From an uncultured Lachnospiraceae bacterium (GTDB lineage: Bacteria > Bacillota > Clostridia > Lachnospirales > Lachnospiraceae), in the NCBI GenBank assembly GCA_902788555.1, contig CADAKQ010000003.1, positions 1 through 64,000 of the forward strand: a stretch of DNA of 64,000 nt, given 5' to 3'. Positions 62,934-64,000 of the stretch are shown in pieces (within the stretch, counting starts at the first letter, position 1; the number at the start of each line of letters is the position of its first letter). The notes under the pieces are model-generated. The model did not search any database. It saw nothing but the letters and a program-made list of their open reading frames with translations, and was not told the DNA's origin. The position numbers and the translations under genes were made by a program.

Positions 62934-63488
62934 ATGGGCAGTATTATTATTGCATTGCCTAAACTGAATGATTCGAAGAAAATAAGTGACTTGCTTGGAA
63001 GATATGGTTTGGAAACCTTTGCTATATGCAGTGCTGCTGCAACGGTTTTATCAAATGTAAATCAGCTCGAATCGGGGGTTGTTATATGCGGACATACATT
63101 TCCGGATATGCATTCCTCTGAGCTTTTATCATATCTTCCCGATAACTTTGCTCTTGTACTTATGACATCAAGGGAAAATCTTTCGAGGTGCCCCGACGGT
63201 GTCGTGACACTTGCCATGCCCTGTAAACCGAGTGATATAGTAAATACGGTTAATATGCTTTTAGAACAGCAAAACAGGAAGATTAAAAAGAAAATCGAAG
63301 AGCAAAAGGGCAGGAAAAGAGGAGAGCATGGTAAAAACTATGTCAACAATGCAAAGCTCCTTTTGATGGAGCGTAACAATATGACGGAGCCGGAGGCGTA
63401 TCATTATATACAAAAATGCAGTATGGACTCCGGAAATACAATGGTTGAAGCCGCCCAGATGATTCTTTACATGGCGGTGGCTGATTAA
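62934..63488 (+). CDS. ANTAR-domain antitermination regulator with pseudo-receiver
   Basis: 184 residues. Residues 1-115 have a receiver-like fold, but the acidic pair is absent (IIIALPKLND) and the phospho-acceptor position in VVICGHTFPDM is Gly, not Asp. The Ser/Thr (LMTSRE) and Lys (MPCKPSD) positions remain. A helical linker (EQQNRKIKKKIEEQ) leads to an ANTAR domain at about 130-180 (NAKLLLMERNNMTEPEAYHY, then AAQMILYM), which binds twin-hairpin RNA with A1/G4 hexaloops. Ribosome site GAGGAG. Co-transcribed with the GlnA-like gene. Targets are probably the glnN, pyrG and amt leaders. Confidence 0.92.
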   Translation: MGSIIIALPKLNDSKKISDLLGRYGLETFAICSAAATVLSNVNQLESGVVICGHTFPDMHSSELLSYLPDNFALVLMTSRENLSRCPDGVVTLAMPCKPSDIVNTVNMLLEQQNRKIKKKIEEQKGRKRGEHGKNYVNNAKLLLMERNNMTEPEAYHYIQKCSMDSGNTMVEAAQMILYMAVAD

Positions 63489-63495
63489 TGATGAG

Positions 63496-63650
63496 CTTGG
63501 AGAGAGTTGTTTGTATCAAATTATATCTATAACAGGCACGCTCTCGCTACTCTCACACGCAGCGGTACTAAGCTCGAAAATACCTCGCTAAGTACCGGCG
63601 TGTTCAAAGTACCTGTTTATAGATATATTTGATACAAACAACTCGCCAAG
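63496..63650 (-). repeat. Large nested hairpin element, copy H
   Basis: 155 bp between the ANTAR gene and carA, in minus orientation. The outer arms pair through CTTGG / CCAAG, GAGTTGTTTGTATCAAAT-type sequence / ATTTGATACAAACAACTC and ATATCTATAA / TTATAGATAT. The core carries CGCTCTCGCTACTCTC on the left, with GCGGTACTAAGCTCG / CGCTAAGTACCGGCG inside. A few outermost bases beyond 63496 and 63650 may also pair. Confidence 0.9.
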
Positions 63651-63706
63651 GTTATGAATTAATCAGCCATAGCATGATAAATTAATGAAATAGAAGGTGA
63701 AAAAAG

Positions 63707-64000
63707 ATGGAACGAAAAGAGTTTGACAGAAAGTTAATTCTTGAAGATGGAAGCGAGTATTACGGATATGCTTTTGGTGATACCTCTGATAAGGTGACGG
63801 AGATTGTTTTTAATACCTCCATGGTTGGATATCAGGAAATTATTTCCGATCCGTCCTATACATATCAGTCGGTTGTTATGACCTATCCGCTTATCGGTAA
63901 TTACGGTATTGCCAACGATGATTATGAGACTGATATACCAACGATTGGTGGCCTTATAGTAAGAGAGTATAATGATTTTCCGTCTAATTTCAGAAGTAAG
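63707..64000 (+). CDS. carA: Carbamoyl-phosphate synthase small subunit (cut by window end)
   Basis: 98 codons are visible, continuing beyond the window. The start is MERKEFDRKLILEDGSEYYG, followed by GYAFGDTS, EIVFNTSMVGYQEI, SDPSYTYQSVVMTYPLIGNY and GLIVREYNDFPSNF, the standard N-terminal domain of CarA. The glutaminase domain would follow outside. The enzyme uses glutamine to make carbamoyl phosphate for arginine and pyrimidines. ATG 63707 has AGAAGGTGA upstream. Confidence 0.95.
   Translation, partial: MERKEFDRKLILEDGSEYYGYAFGDTSDKVTEIVFNTSMVGYQEIISDPSYTYQSVVMTYPLIGNYGIANDDYETDIPTIGGLIVREYNDFPSNFRSK

Overview
This is a low-GC Firmicutes chromosome segment, most likely from a Lachnospiraceae-type gut or rumen anaerobe. 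The assignment is inferred from AT-rich codon use, strong GGAGG-type ribosome sites, a clostridial cell-division cluster, a type III glutamine synthetase and an ammonium-transporter/PII fusion. No rRNA, tRNA or CRISPR array was seen. Almost every protein gene lies on the plus strand; the only minus-strand genes I support are a small hydrophobic toxin and a small RNA.

Layout. (1) About 1-9.3 kb is an AT-rich mobile region: a PIN-domain fragment, a small XRE regulator, a HEPN-like orphan, an MmeI-type restriction-modification enzyme, a DUF2971 protein, an AbiGi/AbiGii-like abortive-infection pair, and a Tn916-type excisionase and integrase that end just before ychF. (2) 9.4-23.3 kb is core: ychF, lgt, then mraZ-rsmH-ftsL-two class B PBPs-mraY-murD-ftsW-ftsQ-ftsZ, without murG. 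(3) 23.3-36 kb holds an HTH/AbrB regulator with an ABC exporter, an FtsX-type ABC transporter with its two-component system, an LTA-synthase-like protein, a CheX-like protein and guaB. (4) 36-45.4 kb holds small accessory genes, a pilin-like gene, the pantothenate/CoA genes (DUF2520 dehydrogenase, panB, panC, panD, coaBC), an AlbA_2-type regulator with a low-complexity repeat, and a yqeY-like gene. (5) 45.4-64 kb is dominated by glutamine and ammonium metabolism: glnN, purF, amt-PII, pyrG, gltB, gltD, a glnA-like gene, an ANTAR regulator and carA. Embedded there are a minus-strand sRNA and a type I toxin-antitoxin locus.

The most interesting system is in region 5. Short leaders before glnN, pyrG and (less clearly) amt-PII each contain a hairpin with the same hexaloop AAAGGC (A at position 1, G at position 4, the known ANTAR recognition signature). 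In each, the hairpin is mutually exclusive with an intrinsic terminator. An ANTAR RNA-binding protein is encoded at 62934-63488. Its receiver domain lacks the phospho-acceptor aspartate, and it sits directly behind a GlnA homologue that has lost several active-site elements. I infer a glutamine-responsive antitermination circuit in which the GlnA-like protein is the sensor and the ANTAR protein the effector.

A second unusual feature is a family of eight large intergenic hairpins of about 136-263 bp. Seven share a conserved asymmetric core, while the outer stem arms are different at every locus yet complementary to each other. They separate genes within the pantothenate and glutamine blocks. 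All functional statements rest on sequence reading and remembered family knowledge; no database search was run.
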